Shown here: one piece after another, positions 16,899 to 24,707 of the stretch | Numbering within the stretch: the first letter of the stretch is position 1 | How the letters are laid out: each line of letters opens with the position of its first letter | DNA from: Rhizobium grahamii | GTDB taxonomy: Bacteria; Pseudomonadota; Alphaproteobacteria; Rhizobiales; Rhizobiaceae | Assembly (NCBI RefSeq): GCF_009498215.1 | Contig: NZ_CP043499.1 | Coordinates: forward strand, 558,001-622,000 | DNA length: 64,000 bases | Reading direction: 5' to 3' | Made by a program: the position numbers and the translations under genes | The notes under the pieces: generated by a model | What the model was told of the DNA's origin: nothing | The model's input: only the letters and a program-made list of their open reading frames with translations | Database searches by the model: none

Positions 16899-17492
16899 AT
16901 GTCTAGGAAACCGAAAATTGCCCTCATCATTGGCTCCACGCGCCCGACCCGGTTCGCCGATAAGCCGGCACAATGGATGCTGAAGCAGGCCCGGCAACGT
17001 GGCGATATCGACGTCGAGGTTGTCGATCTCCGCGATCATCCGCTGCCGTTCTTCGATGAGGTGGCTTCGAACGCATGGGCGCCGAGCAAGAGCGCCGAGG
17101 CCGTCCGCTGGCAGGAGACCGTGGGCCGCTACGACGGCTACATCTTCGTGGTTTCGGAATACAATCGCTCGATCACTGGCGTTCTCAAGAATGCGCTCGA
17201 CCAGGCCTATGTCGAATGGGGCCGCAAGCCCTTCACTGCCATCGCTTACGGAAGCATGGGCGGTGCACGGGCACTCGAACATCTGCGCGGTATCGGCGTC
17301 GAACTCCAGATGGTTTCAACGCATGCCGCAGTGCACATCGGCGCCGGCGATTTCTTCGCGACGTCTCCGCTCGGCGGCAACAAGCCGATCGAGGAGATCG
17401 AGGCCAACCTTCTGCCTTCGGCGAAGACTGCGCTCGATGAGTTGGTCTGGTGGGCGAAGGCCACCATGGCGGCGAAGTCAGCGGCCGCATAA
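16899..17492 (+). CDS. NAD(P)H-dependent FMN reductase / flavodoxin-like quinone reductase
   Basis: A 197-residue flavodoxin-fold protein (NADPH-dependent FMN reductase family). The phosphate-binding loop is IGSTRPTRFADKPAQW near residues 10-25, and VSEYNRSITGVLKNALDQAYVEWGRKP is the diagnostic flavin and dimer segment. The start at 16899 follows AAAGAGG. It probably reduces FMN or quinones with NAD(P)H in the cytosol. It is 37 bp downstream of the PLP enzyme and is followed by a strong hairpin at 17508-17541, so it seems to end the unit. Confidence 0.88.
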   Translation: MSRKPKIALIIGSTRPTRFADKPAQWMLKQARQRGDIDVEVVDLRDHPLPFFDEVASNAWAPSKSAEAVRWQETVGRYDGYIFVVSEYNRSITGVLKNALDQAYVEWGRKPFTAIAYGSMGGARALEHLRGIGVELQMVSTHAAVHIGAGDFFATSPLGGNKPIEEIEANLLPSAKTALDELVWWAKATMAAKSAAA

Positions 17493-17507
17493 GCATTCCA
17501 AGAGCAA

Positions 17508-17541
17508 GTAGCTTTCGCTAAAAAAGTCTAGCGAAAGCTAC
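17508..17541 (+). terminator. Perfect 13-bp hairpin after the FMN reductase
   Basis: GTAGCTTTCGCTA (17508-17520) pairs perfectly with TAGCGAAAGCTAC (17529-17541) around the loop AAAAAGTC. It starts 15 bp past the stop codon at 17492. There is no U-tract after it, but the stem is the best in this region. The rest of 17542-17828 shows no gene or motif that I can support. Confidence 0.55.
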
Positions 17542-17828
17542 CGTTAGTCTGAATGAGGCTCTCTCGACCCAAGGCGGCCGGTGGCCCATTGCTTCACGAA
17601 AATCAACGCGATTGAGCAGTAGGCGGCGCTTTTGCACGCCGCGAACCTATCACCATCGTGGTGGATGAGATCTTCTCTCGGTTCCGCGAGATCGGTCACC
17701 GCCTGCAATGGCCTGGTTCATTGCGGTTGCTTGCGCGGCAAGCAGGAAAGGATGACCGTAGCAACGCGATTGTTTAGCGTGTCGGCACCCGCGCAACCTG
17801 CCGAACCGATGCGTGGGTGCCGCTTGGC

Positions 17829-18814
17829 CTACTTCTCAGCCAAGGTTCCGGTATAATGGCCGAGCCGTGTTTCGATGTCCGGGTTGGTCTGCAGCCCATC
17901 TCCATCAACCTGCCGATTTTCTGTTGCGCGACGGGTCGCTGCACCGAGGAGATGAATGCATCCCATCCGGCTCCGATCTCAGGATCCGAGGGAAGGCTCG
18001 CAAAGTCGACGAGGCGCTTGGTGTCGGCGATGGCCTGGCGGTCGAATCCGGAGATGCGAGTGGCCAGCGCATCGACGAACGGGTCGAGCTTGTCGTCGTC
18101 GAAGGAACGGTTGACGTAGCCGTACTCCTCGGCGAGGTCGCCATTCACGTCGTCGGATCCCAGGAGCACCTCGAGCGCGCGTCCGCGTCCCATCAGCCTG
18201 GGGAGCCGGGCCATCGGGCCGCCGCCCGGAACAAAGCCGGAGCCGACCTCCCATTGAGAAAGGATTGCCTTTTGCCTGCTGGCGAACCGCATGTCGCTGG
18301 CAAGCGCGAGCTCGCTACCGACGCCCGTCGCCCGGCCGCGGATCAGGGCGATCGAGACGATAGGTGCTTTGCTTATGCGAACCAGCATGTCGGGCAGGGG
18401 ATGTAACCCCGTGCGCCCCGCGGGAAGGCCGGTCGATTCAGCGAGCGGAGGGGTGAAATTGTAATGGGTCAGGAAGAATCCCGGCACAGCACTGTCGAAG
18501 ACGACGACCCTAAGATTCGGGTCCGTCTCGATCTCGGCGACTACCTTCTCCATCTGCGGGATGGTTTCCGGACCGAAGATATTGAACGGCGGATTATCGA
18601 AGGTCACGCGCCAGTAGCCGGGCGTGCGCTTTTCCACCCGGATTTGCGGGCGTTCGCTTTCGGATTGGGATTTCGCGTCCGCCGGCCGATCGGACTTTTC
18701 GGCCACGATTGCCTGTCCGGAGAGCGCGAGTGCGGGAAGCATCAGGAGAGCCGCGGCCGTCAGAAATTTCGATGACATTGCGACTCCAGTCGATCTCGGA
18801 GTTCTGATTTTCAT
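17829..18814 (-). pseudogene. Enoyl-CoA hydratase/isomerase-like protein with signal peptide, one frameshift as sequenced
   Basis: A crotonase-fold protein: FDSAVPGFFLTHYN, ISKAPIVSIALIRGRATGVGSELALASDMRFAS (oxyanion helix), and GGGPMARLPRLMGRGRALEVLLG. As sequenced, the C-terminus becomes odd after LMEMG (continuing to 17774). Adding one base to the C run at 17895-17897 gives LMEMGLQTNPDIETRLG and a stop at 17829, about 328 aa. The start at 18814 follows GGAGG. Residues 1-42 form a Sec-type signal (AALLMLPALALSGQAIVAEK), which is unusual for a CoA-ester enzyme. It is the last gene of a leftward unit after an SDR and a RidA protein. Confidence 0.8.
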
Positions 18815-18849
18815 AATTGCCTCCATTTGAGCTTGGGAAAGGGGCGTTG

Positions 18850-19320
18850 CTAGGAGTCGATCTCCAGAACCAGTTCGACTTCGACTGGCATCCCCAGAGG
18901 AATACTGGAGACGCCGAGCACGATGCGGGGTGGGATGCGCTTCTCGCCGAAGATGGACAGCAACAGTTCCGAAGCGCCGTCCGCCACTTTCGGATGGTCA
19001 CGAAAATCGTCCGGTGCCGCGATGTAGACGCCGAGCTTGGCGATCGTTCGTATCCGGTCCAGGGAACCGAGATGCGACCGCGCCGCGGAAAGTCCGCTCA
19101 AGCATGCGGTTCTTGCGGCATCGTAACCTTCGGCGATGGACAGTTCCTTGCCGACCCGGCCGATGTACAAGGGCGCGTGCCCGACGACGGGGAGCATCCC
19201 GCTGAGAAACAGCAGGGAGCCGATTTGAACCGCCTCGACGTATGCGCCAAACGGCGTTGGAGGAGGGGGGAGGACCAGTGCTGTCTCGCGCATTCTGGCC
19301 TCGGCGCTCGGGGCTACCAT
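18850..19320 (-). CDS. RidA-family protein
   Basis: A 156-residue YjgF/YER057c/UK114-fold protein: FGAYVEAVQIGSLLFLSGMLPVV, ARTACLSGLSAARSHLGSLDRI and PLGMPVEVELVLEI, which are the usual blocks. Archetypal RidA removes reactive enamine/imine intermediates made by PLP enzymes; here the key arginine for deaminase activity is not clearly positioned, so this may be one of the Rid subfamilies with another role. The start codon overlaps the end of the SDR gene by 7 bp (19314-19320), which means tight coupling. It lies 35 bp before the signal-peptide crotonase. Confidence 0.82.
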   Translation of the reverse strand: MVAPSAEARMRETALVLPPPPTPFGAYVEAVQIGSLLFLSGMLPVVGHAPLYIGRVGKELSIAEGYDAARTACLSGLSAARSHLGSLDRIRTIAKLGVYIAAPDDFRDHPKVADGASELLLSIFGEKRIPPRIVLGVSSIPLGMPVEVELVLEIDS

Positions 19321-20039
19321 TTGCCCAGATGTGCGCCGTTGTCGACGTGCAGCACCTCCCCGGTGATGTTGGACGATTCCGTGAGATAGACGACCCCGTC
19401 CACAATCTCCTGGACCGCGGTTATCGTGCCCATCGGCGACAGTGAGCGCAGATAGTCCCTGGAGCCGGTGGCATGCAGCGGCGTATCAACGACGCCTGGC
19501 GAGACCGCATTCACTCGGATGTTGTCGCTTGCAAATTCCAATGCGAGGCTCTTGGTGATCGCGTTCAGCCCGCCCTTGGTGATCATAGGCAGGGATGCCT
19601 TCACGCCGGCGATCGGATGATCGGTCAGCGACGAGGTGATGGTTACGATACTTCCCCCCGACCTCTGCCGGAGCATCTGTCCGACGGCATGCTTCGTGAA
19701 GTGGATGAAACCTTCAATGTTGGTGGCAGAGAGCTGACGGAAGTCGTCGATGGTGTATTCGAGAAAGGGTTTGGTGAAGAATACGCCGGCATTGTTCACG
19801 AGCGCGTCGAAGGAGCCGAACTGTTCGATAGCTCTTTGCGAAACGCGTTCGGCGGTTTCAGGGTCGCTCACATCGCCATCGACAAGTTCCAGCCTACCGG
19901 CGCGATCGAACGACGTCGCCTCGCTGATCCGCCGCGACGTTCCGACTACATTCCAGCCTTTATCGAGGAACGTCTTGACCAGTCCGGCCCCGATGCCTTG
20001 CGATGCACCGGTAATTACCACGGTCTTGTGCACACTCAT
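19314..20039 (-). CDS. SDR-family protein lacking the catalytic tyrosine
   Basis: A 241-residue SDR with GASQGIGAGLVKTF (cofactor loop) and LVNNAGVFFTKPF, and a conserved Ser in TITSSLTDHP. The YxxxK motif is not intact: the sequence reads SLPMITKGGLNAITK, so the Tyr place is Pro while the Lys is kept. The start at 20039 follows GGAGG with 9-nt spacing. It may still bind NAD(P) but be inactive or use another proton donor. It is the first gene of the SDR-RidA-crotonase unit and has the palindrome D 153 bp upstream. Confidence 0.85.
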   Translation of the reverse strand: MSVHKTVVITGASQGIGAGLVKTFLDKGWNVVGTSRRISEATSFDRAGRLELVDGDVSDPETAERVSQRAIEQFGSFDALVNNAGVFFTKPFLEYTIDDFRQLSATNIEGFIHFTKHAVGQMLRQRSGGSIVTITSSLTDHPIAGVKASLPMITKGGLNAITKSLALEFASDNIRVNAVSPGVVDTPLHATGSRDYLRSLSPMGTITAVQEIVDGVVYLTESSNITGEVLHVDNGAHLGKW

Positions 20040-20174
20040 TCGTGCTGCCTCCATTTGCTTGCGCGCGAGCTACCCCAGCCAGCGAAGAGGCGCCGGGGCA
20101 TCACACTTTAGATTTTCAGGGGCTGCCCCAAGGGGCGCTGTTGGAGACCTTCGCGCCAAGGGCCTGCAGACGCT

Positions 20175-20209
20175 ATTGTACCAAGGTGTCTCCGATACCT
20201 TTGGATCAG
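20175..20209. promoter_or_regulatory. Regulon palindrome, site D
   Basis: ATTGTACCAAGGTGTCT (20175-20191), one base, then CGATACCTTTGGATCAG (20193-20209), with the same 17+1+17 layout as sites A and F. It lies in the 406-bp gap between the SDR start (20039) and the response-regulator stop (20446). No gene is evident in the rest of the gap. Confidence 0.65.
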
Positions 20210-20445
20210 GCCGAATGTTGAAAGCGAAGGTGACCCGATTGCAGGACGATGGGTTGGGCGAGATTTGCGGTGATATCCGCTACGAGGAGCGCATTTACCT
20301 GGCGCGTTTTTTCGAGGACGCGCGGGAATGGGATCGGGAAGAGCGCGAAGCGAGATACCTACGCATGCCTCGGCGTAGGGCCTGCCGGCTCGAGGCGCAT
20401 CCTCGAAGCGGCGATCGTGAAGGTCCATCGCTAGTGGCAGGAATG

Positions 20446-21126
20446 CTAGTAGAGTTCTCTGCCATCTTCGATCCGAAGCTTTGCGGCCATGTTCACAAGG
20501 TCCGGGAGAGACCGGGCACTCATCTTCCGCATGACCTGGCCACGATGCGCCTTGACGGTGATCTCGCTGATGTCGAGTTCGAAAGCAACCTGCTTGTTCA
20601 GAAGTCCCTTCACCACACCGGACATGACTTCGCGCTCCCGCGGGGTCAGGGCATCGTAGCAGGCTTGGAGTCGCATCAATTCTTCTTCGCCGCGAATGAG
20701 CGCCTCGCTCTGGGCAAGGGCCGATTGTATCGCCTCAAGCAGCGCCTCGGCGTCGATCGGCTTCGTCAGGAAATCGAGAGCGCCGCCCTTCAGAGCCTTA
20801 ACGGTCATAGGGACGTCGCCAAAGCCGGAAACGAATATGATCGGTGTTCGGTTGCCGCTCTTGGTGATCATAAATTGAAGATCCAACCCGTTCAGACCGG
20901 GCATATTCACGTCCAGGACGAGGCAGCTCGGTCCCGCAGTCGGCGTTGCGGCCAGAAATGCCTGGGCAGAGTCGAAAAGAACCGGGCGGCATCCCGTCGA
21001 GCCGATCAGAAGCTCCAGGGATTCTCGAACCGAAATGTCGTCGTCAACCACGAACACCGTCGGCCCGTCCGGGGCGTTCAAAGGCGAGGTAGTCACGTGA
21101 GTCATCGCCGAGACCATCCGGTACAT
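20446..21126 (-). CDS. FixJ/NodW-type response regulator with LuxR-like HTH
   Basis: A 226-residue two-domain regulator. The receiver (residues 22-140) has VVDDDISVRESLELL, phospho-acceptor Asp72 in LVLDVNMPGLNGLDL, and Lys in FLTKPIDAE. The GerE/LuxR helix-turn-helix (about 155-215) has LTPREREVMSGVVKGLLNKQVAFELDISEITVKAHRGQVMRKM. The start at 21126 is supported by GGAGG 6 nt upstream; a longer frame upstream runs through the operator pair E. HEVNQP kinases such as those in this window are the usual partners of this class. Two regulon sites lie 138-193 bp upstream, so autoregulation is likely. It is the only DNA-binding regulator in the regulon region and so the best candidate to bind the palindrome. 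Confidence 0.9.
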   Translation of the reverse strand: MYRMVSAMTHVTTSPLNAPDGPTVFVVDDDISVRESLELLIGSTGCRPVLFDSAQAFLAATPTAGPSCLVLDVNMPGLNGLDLQFMITKSGNRTPIIFVSGFGDVPMTVKALKGGALDFLTKPIDAEALLEAIQSALAQSEALIRGEEELMRLQACYDALTPREREVMSGVVKGLLNKQVAFELDISEITVKAHRGQVMRKMSARSLPDLVNMAAKLRIEDGRELY

Positions 21127-21263
21127 TTGCTGCCTCCTTGAAGAGGGCGCCAACCTATCGAGTGCAAAGACTATATCACGAGTGGGCACGGACGATACTG
21201 CCCCGATTACTCGTATGCCGCCACCCCTCAACCGGGAGCATGCGCGTTTATGGGCGAAAATCC

Positions 21264-21280
21264 ATTGTACGATGGTATCG
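21264..21280. promoter_or_regulatory. Regulon half-site, site E1
   Basis: ATTGTACGATGGTATCG, the best match to the consensus, upstream of the response regulator. It continues as GCAGTC, as at site G. Site E2 lies 21 bp away (centre to centre) in inverted orientation. Confidence 0.65.
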
Positions 21281-21302
21281 GCAGTCCGTGCCACGCTCTC
21301 GA

Positions 21303-21319
21303 CGACACCATCGTACAAT
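21303..21319. promoter_or_regulatory. Regulon half-site, site E2
   Basis: CGACACCATCGTACAAT, inverted relative to E1, about 150 bp upstream of the DJ-1 gene. E1 and E2 lie in the 325-bp divergent region between the response regulator and the DJ-1 gene, and outside them I see no further gene. Confidence 0.65.
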
Positions 21320-21451
21320 GGCACGCAGGCCGGCTCTTGAGCATGCTGAAAGGGTCAATCGAGCGTGCTGATGCTGTCCATGGAGTTCGCTTCTGATCGC
21401 CAGGGACCGGACAAGACGCCGAACGTCGTCAAATATTTCAAGGAGATAACG

Positions 21452-22126
21452 ATGAGCAAGATCCTGATGGTTCTGACTTCGCATGATCGGCTTGGTGATA
21501 CGGGCCGAAAGACGGGCTTCTGGCTCGAAGAGTTTGCTGCGCCCTACTATGTCTTCAAGGACGCCGGCGCGAGCATAACCGTGGCTTCGCCGAGAGGTGG
21601 GCAACCACCCATCGACCCAAAGAGCGACGAGCCCGGCAACCAGACTGATTCCATGGCCCGGTTCAAGGGCGACAAGGATGCGCAGGCAGTCCTTGCGAAC
21701 ACCGTTCGGCTTGCGACCGTCGATGCCAAGGACTTCGACACGATCTTCTATTCGGGCGGGCATGGCCCGATGTGGGATCTCGTCGAAGACCGGAAGTCGA
21801 TCTCGCTCATCGAAGAATTCTATGGTTCCGGAAAACCCGTGGCCGCAGTTTGTCACGCGCCGGCCGTCTTTCACCACGTGACCTTCCAGGGGCAACCGCT
21901 GGTGAAGGGTAAGCGAGTCACGGGCTTTGCGAACTCTGAAGAAGAAGCGGTTCAACTGACGAAGGTAGTTCCCTTCCTCGTCGAAGATGACCTCAAGGCG
22001 CTTGGCGGGCGCTATGAAAAGGTAGGGGATTGGGAAAGCTTCGCCATCGTGGACGGTCGTCTGATCACCGGCCAAAACCCTGCCTCATCGACTGCGGCAG
22101 CAAAATCGCTGCTTGGCTTGCTCTGA
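21452..22126 (+). CDS. DJ-1/PfpI family protein (Hsp31/glyoxalase III-like)
   Basis: A 224-residue DJ-1/ThiJ domain protein. Cys134-His135 in AAVCHAPAVF form the nucleophile elbow, GGHG is at residues 102-105, and a Glu in GFWLEEFAAPYYVF (residues 26-27) completes the usual active site. The start at 21452 follows AAGGAG. Relatives convert methylglyoxal to lactate without cofactor or act as chaperones/deglycases, which would fit a response to reactive carbonyls. It is the first gene of a rightward pair with the NTF2-like protein and is divergent from the response regulator across E1/E2. Confidence 0.88.
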   Translation: MSKILMVLTSHDRLGDTGRKTGFWLEEFAAPYYVFKDAGASITVASPRGGQPPIDPKSDEPGNQTDSMARFKGDKDAQAVLANTVRLATVDAKDFDTIFYSGGHGPMWDLVEDRKSISLIEEFYGSGKPVAAVCHAPAVFHHVTFQGQPLVKGKRVTGFANSEEEAVQLTKVVPFLVEDDLKALGGRYEKVGDWESFAIVDGRLITGQNPASSTAAAKSLLGLL

Positions 22127-22144
22127 TCCGTGTGAGGCCGAGAA

Positions 22145-22609
22145 ATGCAAACTCATCTCCTCGAGATCGCTGGCGCCGAGCCCAAGGCTGAAGACGGTAG
22201 TCCCCTTGATGCCTTGATCGAATTCTACCAAGCGTTCAATGCTGGCGATCTTCACGGCCTTGAAGCCGTCTGGCTTGGAGGAGAAGCCCCAAGCATGGAT
22301 AACCCCATCGGCGGCATCCGGCGTGGTTGGGGGGAGATCGCGGAAGGTTACTCCAAGCTCTTCAACGGGCCGGCGAACCTCCATGTCACCTTCCATGATT
22401 TCACCAGTCAGGGAGGAAACGATTGGCATCTCTTTGTCGGCAGGGAGCGCGGGAGTTGTGTAACCGCAGCCGAAAGGCTCGAAATCGCGTTTCGAACGAC
22501 GCGCTGGTTCGTCAGGCAAGACAATGGCTGGCGACAACTCCATCATCATGGTTCGGTCGAAGACCCTGATATGCTTCGCGATTATCAACGGCTGATCTTC
22601 GGCCGATAG
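22145..22609 (+). CDS. NTF2/SnoaL-like protein
   Basis: A 154-residue protein with a small NTF2-like fold: PLDALIEFYQAFNAGDLHGLEAVWL at the N-terminal helices, then HVTFHDFTSQGGNDWHLFVGRE and FRTTRWFVRQDNGWRQLHHHGS strands. This fold is used by ketosteroid isomerase-like enzymes and by many ligand-binding proteins, so no reaction can be named. It starts 18 bp after the DJ-1 stop and is followed by a hairpin at 22614-22643. Confidence 0.75.
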   Translation: MQTHLLEIAGAEPKAEDGSPLDALIEFYQAFNAGDLHGLEAVWLGGEAPSMDNPIGGIRRGWGEIAEGYSKLFNGPANLHVTFHDFTSQGGNDWHLFVGRERGSCVTAAERLEIAFRTTRWFVRQDNGWRQLHHHGSVEDPDMLRDYQRLIFGR

Positions 22610-22613
22610 CTCG

Positions 22614-22643
22614 AAGGAGTGGCGGTGTAGATCGCCGCTCCTT
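22614..22643 (+). terminator. Hairpin after the DJ-1/NTF2-like unit
   Basis: AAGGAGTGGCG (22614-22624) pairs with CGCCGCTCCTT (22633-22643) over an 8-nt loop, with one T-G wobble. It sits 4 bp past the stop codon. There is no U-tract. The remaining sequence to 22893 shows no gene. Confidence 0.5.
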
Positions 22644-22893
22644 GTGGCACCCCGTCTGAACCGTGGCTTCTTGAAGCCTCCGAACCGGCGAGCGGCCTAA
22701 GTTCCGTTCCATTGAGGTGGACCTCGCCTGTCGATCTCACTAGCGTAGGCGTTTGCCACGAACGCGATCGACGGATCGATCCTGTCGCGAGGTTGCCCAT
22801 CTCTTCGGTCCTGATTTCTGAAGCTTGTGCCCAGGACTTCGATAAAGCGCTATCGGAGTTCCTGGGCGGGCCGATGGCCGCTAGGCGCTTGGC

Positions 22894-23934
22894 CTAAGCC
22901 CATGTATCGACGTCGAGAACCGCTTGCGCAAATGCGGCGGGAGCCTCTTGAGGAAGATTGTGACCAATACCGCCCGATATCTGGCGGTGTTCGTACTTTC
23001 CTTTGAACTTGCCCGCATATGCCTTTGGGTCGGGGTGCGGCGCACCGTTGGCGTCACCCTCCATGGTGATCGTCGGGACCGAAATTTCCGGAGCCGTGGC
23101 AAGCTTTGCCTCGTACTTATCGAACCGCTTCTCTCCTGCCGTCAGCCCCAACCGCCACCGATAGTTGTGGGTTACGATCTCGACATGATCCGGATTGAGG
23201 AAGGCGGTCGCGCTTTGATCGAACGTGGCATCATCGAAGCCCCATTGCGGAGAGGCCAGTTTCCAGATCAGCTTCGCAAAATCGTTCGTGTATTTCGCGT
23301 AGCCCTCACGTCCGCGGTCGGTTGCGAAGTAGTACTGGTACCACCATTGCAGTTCAGCGGATGGCGGCAGAGGATTTCTTCCGGCGGCCTGGCTTCCGAT
23401 CAGATAACCGCTGACCGAGACCAGCGCCTTGCACCGTTCGGGCCAAAGCGCAGCGACGATGTCAGCCGTGCGAGCTCCCCAATCGAAACCGGCAATGGTG
23501 GCCTGATCGATTTTGAGGACATCCATCAGTTTAATGGTGTCGATCGCGAGCGCTGACTGTTGGCCGTTGCGTTTGGTCTTTTTCGAGAGGAACGTGGTGC
23601 CGCCATATCCGCGAAGAAAGGGAATTATCACCCGATGCCCCTGTGCTGCCAATATCGGCGCGACTTCTGCGAAACTGTTGATGTCGTACGGCCAGCCGTG
23701 AAGTAGGATCACGGGTGAGCCGTTCTGCGCGCCGACGGCTGAGTAGGCGACTTTAAGATCGCCGGCATCGACAGTTTCGTTTGCTGTCAAGGGAGCCACG
23801 GTCTTCTGAACGCCGCTGGCCTGCTGCGCACGAGCGGTTCCGGCGATGGCGCCCAGCAGTCCGGTGGCTGTCAAACCCAAAGCGGCGCCGCCCAGGGAGC
23901 GGCGTGTCAGGCTGGCAATCTCGATGTTGCTCAT
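22894..23934 (-). CDS. Alpha/beta hydrolase (epoxide hydrolase/dehalogenase-type) with Tat signal
   Basis: A 346-residue protein. SLTRRSLGGAALGL (residues 8-21) followed by a hydrophobic region ending ARAQQ is a twin-arginine signal, so export is expected. HGWPYD (79-84) is the oxyanion region, Asp151 in GFDWGAR is the nucleophile (Asp, not Ser, as in epoxide hydrolases and haloalkane or haloacetate dehalogenases), and the His in GGIGHNLPQEAP is the base. It shares the HGWP and (F/G)DWG pattern with the epoxide hydrolase at 3015-4310. It stands alone, leftward, with palindrome F 136 bp upstream. Confidence 0.85.
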   Translation of the reverse strand: MSNIEIASLTRRSLGGAALGLTATGLLGAIAGTARAQQASGVQKTVAPLTANETVDAGDLKVAYSAVGAQNGSPVILLHGWPYDINSFAEVAPILAAQGHRVIIPFLRGYGGTTFLSKKTKRNGQQSALAIDTIKLMDVLKIDQATIAGFDWGARTADIVAALWPERCKALVSVSGYLIGSQAAGRNPLPPSAELQWWYQYYFATDRGREGYAKYTNDFAKLIWKLASPQWGFDDATFDQSATAFLNPDHVEIVTHNYRWRLGLTAGEKRFDKYEAKLATAPEISVPTITMEGDANGAPHPDPKAYAGKFKGKYEHRQISGGIGHNLPQEAPAAFAQAVLDVDTWA

Positions 23935-24052
23935 GGTTTCGTTCTCCAGGGTAAGGCAAAAAGCACTTGTCCGCGATCGCGGCTGTTTGCGCGCGCTATC
24001 GACTGAGACTTTGGAGAGATGGACCGCGCTCCGCTACTAAACGAAGGTCTTG

Positions 24053-24087
24053 GTCATACAAAGGTATCGGCGATACCTATGTGCAAT
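24053..24087. promoter_or_regulatory. Regulon palindrome, site F
   Basis: GTCATACAAAGGTATCG (24053-24069), one base, then CGATACCTATGTGCAAT (24071-24087). The inner GGTATCG/CGATACC arms are perfect. It lies between the leftward alpha/beta hydrolase (136 bp) and a rightward small gene (87 bp). Confidence 0.7.
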
Positions 24088-24156
24088 CCCGGACGGGACG
24101 CACTCGATTTATTCATTCTCCAGGATGGCGCTGAAACGCACGCATAGGAGATGACG

Positions 24157-24369
24157 ATGTCGCATGATTACAAACCGTCGGGTTCCTCGTTCCCCGGGTT
24201 TGCGCTCCTAGTGGCTATCGCTGCCTTGGTTGTTGTGTTGGTGTCCGTGAGACAGCCGACGCAAGCTGCGCGGGTTTGGATTCCGGGTGCCTCGGCGGGC
24301 ACAAATAGCCCGAGCCAAGGCGCGATCGCGAAATGTGCAACAACCTGCAGATCGATCGATCCCGCATAA
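24157..24369 (+). CDS. Small single-span membrane or exported protein, unknown
   Basis: A 70-residue reading frame starting MSHDYKPSGSSFPGF. AGGAG lies 6 nt before the ATG, which decides this start over the ATG at 24151. A hydrophobic segment, ALLVAIAALVVVLVSV (about residues 17-32), could be a membrane anchor or signal, followed by a Ser/Gly-rich tail with two cysteines. I do not recognise the family. The tail codon use looks less typical, so a frameshift or a shorter true protein is possible. It is 70 bp downstream of palindrome F and 10 bp before the next small gene. Confidence 0.45.
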   Translation: MSHDYKPSGSSFPGFALLVAIAALVVVLVSVRQPTQAARVWIPGASAGTNSPSQGAIAKCATTCRSIDPA

Positions 24370-24379
24370 CACGGCTTGG

Positions 24380-24598
24380 ATGGCGCAAACGCGTGAGAGC
24401 TTTTCCCTAGGCGGGCGGCCTCTTGGTCCCGAAGAAGTCTCGATGATGCGCGGGATTGTCAAGGAATACTGCGCACTGCGCCGCTGCGACAGGCAGGGAG
24501 ATGTTGCGGAGGATGCCGCTCGATATCTGGTCAGCCTATATCAGCGCGGTTTAGGCCGCGAGGACCTTAGGAAGCTGCTTTTTGAAGAATGGGGTTAG
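24380..24598 (+). CDS. Small conserved hypothetical protein
   Basis: A 72-residue soluble protein, MAQTRESFSLGGRPLGPEEVS, then an amphipathic helical part with EYCALRRCDRQGDVAEDAARYLVSLYQRGL and LRKLLFEEWG. The pattern (GRPL, a Leu/Met helix, A-x-x-LVxxYQxG, then a charged helix) resembles short rhizobial proteins of unknown function. Its ribosome site is weak, so translation may be coupled to the small gene 10 bp upstream. It could act downstream of site F. Confidence 0.6.
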   Translation: MAQTRESFSLGGRPLGPEEVSMMRGIVKEYCALRRCDRQGDVAEDAARYLVSLYQRGLGREDLRKLLFEEWG

Positions 24599-24707
24599 GC
24601 TGGCCGAGGACGCCAGCGGCCTGGCCAACGGACGGTTCGCTGACAATGAACGGTGGCCGTGCCGCCGAAGCGCCAGCTTTCTGACGCATCAAACGGTTGC
24701 CTCTCTT

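Noticed and set aside
20108..20428. 106-codon minus-strand frame between the SDR and response regulator
   Set aside because: It spans palindrome D and is Arg/Pro-rich without any family or ribosome site.
19750..21141. 463-codon open frame on the plus strand, antisense to the SDR and response regulator genes
   Set aside because: It is a GC-rich shadow frame: low-complexity Arg/Gly content, no recognisable domain, and both genes it covers have clear families and ribosome sites.
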